NCBI GenBank assembly: GCA_002327765.1
Contig: DCUH01000129.1
Coordinates: 1 to 7,712 of the forward strand
Direction of reading: 5' to 3'
Length of the DNA stretch: 7,712 bases
Origin: a bacterium UBA2219
Lineage (GTDB): Bacteria; Desulfobacterota; Deferrimicrobia; Deferrimicrobiales; Deferrimicrobiaceae
The position numbers and the translations under genes are program-made. Below are positions 6,067-7,712 of this stretch, in pieces (the first letter of the stretch is position 1; every line of letters starts with the position of its first letter). Under the pieces are notes generated by a model, which saw nothing but the letters and a program-made list of their open reading frames with translations, was not told the DNA's origin and made no database searches.

Positions 6067-7641
6067 ATGAAAGTCCTGGCGCTGGACAACCTGCAGCAGG
6101 TGGGCATCGACGTATTCCTGAAAGAGGGGATCGAGGTCGACGTGAAGGGGAAGATGACCCCCGAGGAGCTGGCGGCGGTCATCAGCAACTACGACGCCGT
6201 GGTGATCCGCGGGGCGACGAAGGCCACGGCGGCGACCTTCGAGCATGCCACCCGGGTCAAGGTCATCGGACGGGCAGGGAGCGGGACCGACAACATCGAC
6301 AAGATCGCCGCCACGAAAAAAGGCGTCGTCGTAATGAATACTCCGGGCGGCAACACCATCACGACGGGCGAGCACGCCCTGTCGATGATGATGGCGTTGG
6401 CGCGCCAGATCCCGCAGGCCACCGCCTCGATGAGGGCCGGGAAGTGGGAGAAGAACAAGTTCCTGGGCACCGAGCTCACCGACAAGACCCTGGGCGTGGT
6501 CGGCCTGGGCGCCATCGGGAAGGTGGTTGCGGAGAGGGCGGTCGGGCTGAAGATGGTGGTCGTCGCGTTCGACCCCTACGTGTCGAAAGAGGACGCCAAC
6601 CGGCTGGGCGTCGAGACGGTGCCCCTGGAAGAGCTGTACCGCCGCGCCGACTTCATCACCTTCCACACCCCGCTGACCCCCGAGACGAAGGGGATGGTGA
6701 ACGCCTCCTCGATCGCGAAGATGAAGGACGGGGTCTGCATCGTCAATTGCGCGCGCGGGGCCCTCGTGAACGAGGCCGACCTGCTGGCGGCCCTCGAATC
6801 GGGGAAGGTCAAGGGCGCGGCGCTCGACGTGTACAACACCGAGCCGCCCGACCCGGGAATGCCGCTGCTGCAGAACCCGAACGTCATCCTGACCCCGCAC
6901 CTCGGGGCCTCCACCACCGAGGCGCAGGAGAAGGTCGCGATCCTCATCGCGGAGCAGATCTGCGACTTCCTGAAGAAGGGGACCATCCGCAACTCGGTGA
7001 ACTTCCCCTCCGTGTCGGCTGAGCTGCTTCCCGCCCTGAAGCCGTTCCTGCTCCTCGGCGAGCGCCTCGGCGCGTTCCACGGGCAGCTTCTGAAGGCCCC
7101 CGTCCGCGAGCTGAAGGTCGAGTATCACGGCGAGGTCGGGAAGCTTTCCACCGACCCGATCACGATCTCCGTGCTGAAAGGCCTGCTGCAGTTCCAGACC
7201 GAGGAAGTGAACCTGGTCAACGCCCGGATGGTGGCGGAGGACCGGGGGATCAAGATCAGCGAGTCGAAGGTCGGCAAGTCCGACCCGTACGCGAGCCTCC
7301 TCAAGGTGATCGCCGTGACCGAGGAAAAGGCGTTCACCGTGTCCGGCACCGTGTTCGGCGCCCATCCGAAGGTCGTCCAGATCAACGAGTTCCTGATCGA
7401 GGCGGACCTCTCGGGCGGGATCCTCATGCTCGAGAACCTGGACGTCCCCGGCGTCCTCGGCCGGCTCGGCACCTTCCTCGGCGAGAAGGGGATCAACATC
7501 GCCGGGCTGCAGCTCGGCCGGGTGAAGGCCGGCGGGACCGCGCTGTCGCTCTACAACGTGGACAACGCCATCCCCGACAACGTGCTCGCGCAGCTCGGCA
7601 AGCTTCCCAACGTGACCTCGGCGAGCTACCTGGTCTTCTAG
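6067..7641 (+). CDS. serA: D-3-phosphoglycerate dehydrogenase, long (ASB + ACT) form
   Basis: Cytoplasmic NAD-dependent enzyme oxidising 3-phosphoglycerate to 3-phosphohydroxypyruvate, the first committed step of serine synthesis. At 524 residues it is the long form. The substrate-binding domain is split (about 1-98 and 286-315) around the Rossmann domain with GLGAIG (Gly146/148/151). The catalytic residues of the 2-hydroxyacid dehydrogenase family are present: Arg230 (NCARGAL), Glu259 (YNTEPP) and His278 (LTPHLGAS). The signature run around DGVCIVNCARG (218-231) is intact. Residues about 316-450 form the allosteric substrate-binding (ASB) domain, and about 452-524 an ACT domain (LENLDVPGVLGRLGTFLGEKGINI), the site where serine feedback normally acts in this family; feedback here is inferred from architecture. 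It has its own promoter at 5987-6015, and purA follows after 28 nt, suggesting co-transcription. The role is as certain as sequence alone allows. Confidence 0.97.
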   Translation: MKVLALDNLQQVGIDVFLKEGIEVDVKGKMTPEELAAVISNYDAVVIRGATKATAATFEHATRVKVIGRAGSGTDNIDKIAATKKGVVVMNTPGGNTITTGEHALSMMMALARQIPQATASMRAGKWEKNKFLGTELTDKTLGVVGLGAIGKVVAERAVGLKMVVVAFDPYVSKEDANRLGVETVPLEELYRRADFITFHTPLTPETKGMVNASSIAKMKDGVCIVNCARGALVNEADLLAALESGKVKGAALDVYNTEPPDPGMPLLQNPNVILTPHLGASTTEAQEKVAILIAEQICDFLKKGTIRNSVNFPSVSAELLPALKPFLLLGERLGAFHGQLLKAPVRELKVEYHGEVGKLSTDPITISVLKGLLQFQTEEVNLVNARMVAEDRGIKISESKVGKSDPYASLLKVIAVTEEKAFTVSGTVFGAHPKVVQINEFLIEADLSGGILMLENLDVPGVLGRLGTFLGEKGINIAGLQLGRVKAGGTALSLYNVDNAIPDNVLAQLGKLPNVTSASYLVF

Positions 7642-7655
7642 AAACCTCTTCGGGA

Positions 7656-7661
7656 AGGCGG
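7656..7661 (+). promoter_or_regulatory. Ribosome binding site supporting a TTG start for purA
   Basis: AGGCGG (one mismatch to AGGAGG) lies 8 nt before the TTG at 7670. No ATG or GTG precedes the conserved N-terminus in this frame within the intergenic gap, so TTG is the best initiation codon. Confidence 0.5.
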
Positions 7662-7669
7662 TCCAGCGG

Positions 7670-7712
7670 TTGAAAACGGTCATCGTGGTCGGCGCCCAGT
7701 GGGGCGATGAAG
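7670..7712 (+). CDS. purA: Adenylosuccinate synthetase, N-terminal fragment cut by window edge
   Basis: Only 14 codons are visible, reading (M)KTVIVVGAQWGDE. This is the highly conserved N-terminal strand and start of the GDEGKGK phosphate-binding loop of PurA, which condenses IMP with aspartate using GTP in AMP synthesis. The start is TTG, backed by the AGGCGG site upstream. The gene follows serA by 28 nt with no terminator between, so the two are probably co-transcribed. Identity is strong despite the short length because VGAQWGDE is diagnostic; completeness cannot be judged. Confidence 0.88.
   Translation, partial: MKTVIVVGAQWGDE

Noticed and set aside
5377..7683. 768-residue open frame on the minus strand
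   Set aside because: It lies antisense to serA and the secreted protein gene, low complexity with no motifs; a GC-driven shadow.

Overview
This GC-rich bacterial window (roughly two-thirds G+C by eye, strong third-position GC, long spurious ORFs opposite the real genes) carries six recognisable protein genes, two of them cut by the window edges, plus one small secreted low-complexity protein. The gene set (NtrC-type two-component system with a GAFTGA motif, a signal peptide on the small protein, a short-type alpha-glucan phosphorylase, long-form SerA, PurA) fits a Gram-negative bacterium. A deltaproteobacterial or related lineage is my guess, not something the sequence proves.

Layout: (1) 3-1640 (+) is the C-terminal part of an alpha-glucan (glycogen) phosphorylase. 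(2) 1660-2382 (-) is a TVP38/TMEM64-type membrane protein, convergent with the phosphorylase (19 nt between stops) and divergent from the next gene. (3) 2498-3958 (+) is a membrane sensor histidine kinase, overlapping by ATGA with (4) 3955-5313 (+), its NtrC-family sigma54-dependent response regulator. (5) 5508-5792 (+) is a 94-residue secreted protein rich in Ala, Lys, Glu and Pro, closed by a strong intrinsic terminator at 5835-5873. (6) 6067-7641 (+) is serA with its own sigma70-like promoter, followed after 28 nt by (7) the first 14 codons of purA (TTG start).

The most interesting unit is 2498-5873. The kinase and regulator form a two-gene operon. In the 194 nt after the regulator I see a sigma54-like -24/-12 element (5445-5460) correctly placed for the small secreted protein, and two dyads about 21 bp apart at roughly -127 and -106 from the predicted start, where NtrC-type enhancers usually lie. 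The simplest reading is a self-contained circuit: a periplasmic signal passes through kinase and regulator to sigma54 transcription of a highly expressed, cationic, disordered envelope protein. This is inference. The -12 element has one mismatch at a conserved base and no ligand can be named.

No RNA genes, CRISPR arrays, insertion sequences or att sites were seen. No gene-free stretch exceeds 300 bases. The longest are 5314-5507 (regulatory region) and 5793-6066 (terminator and serA promoter).
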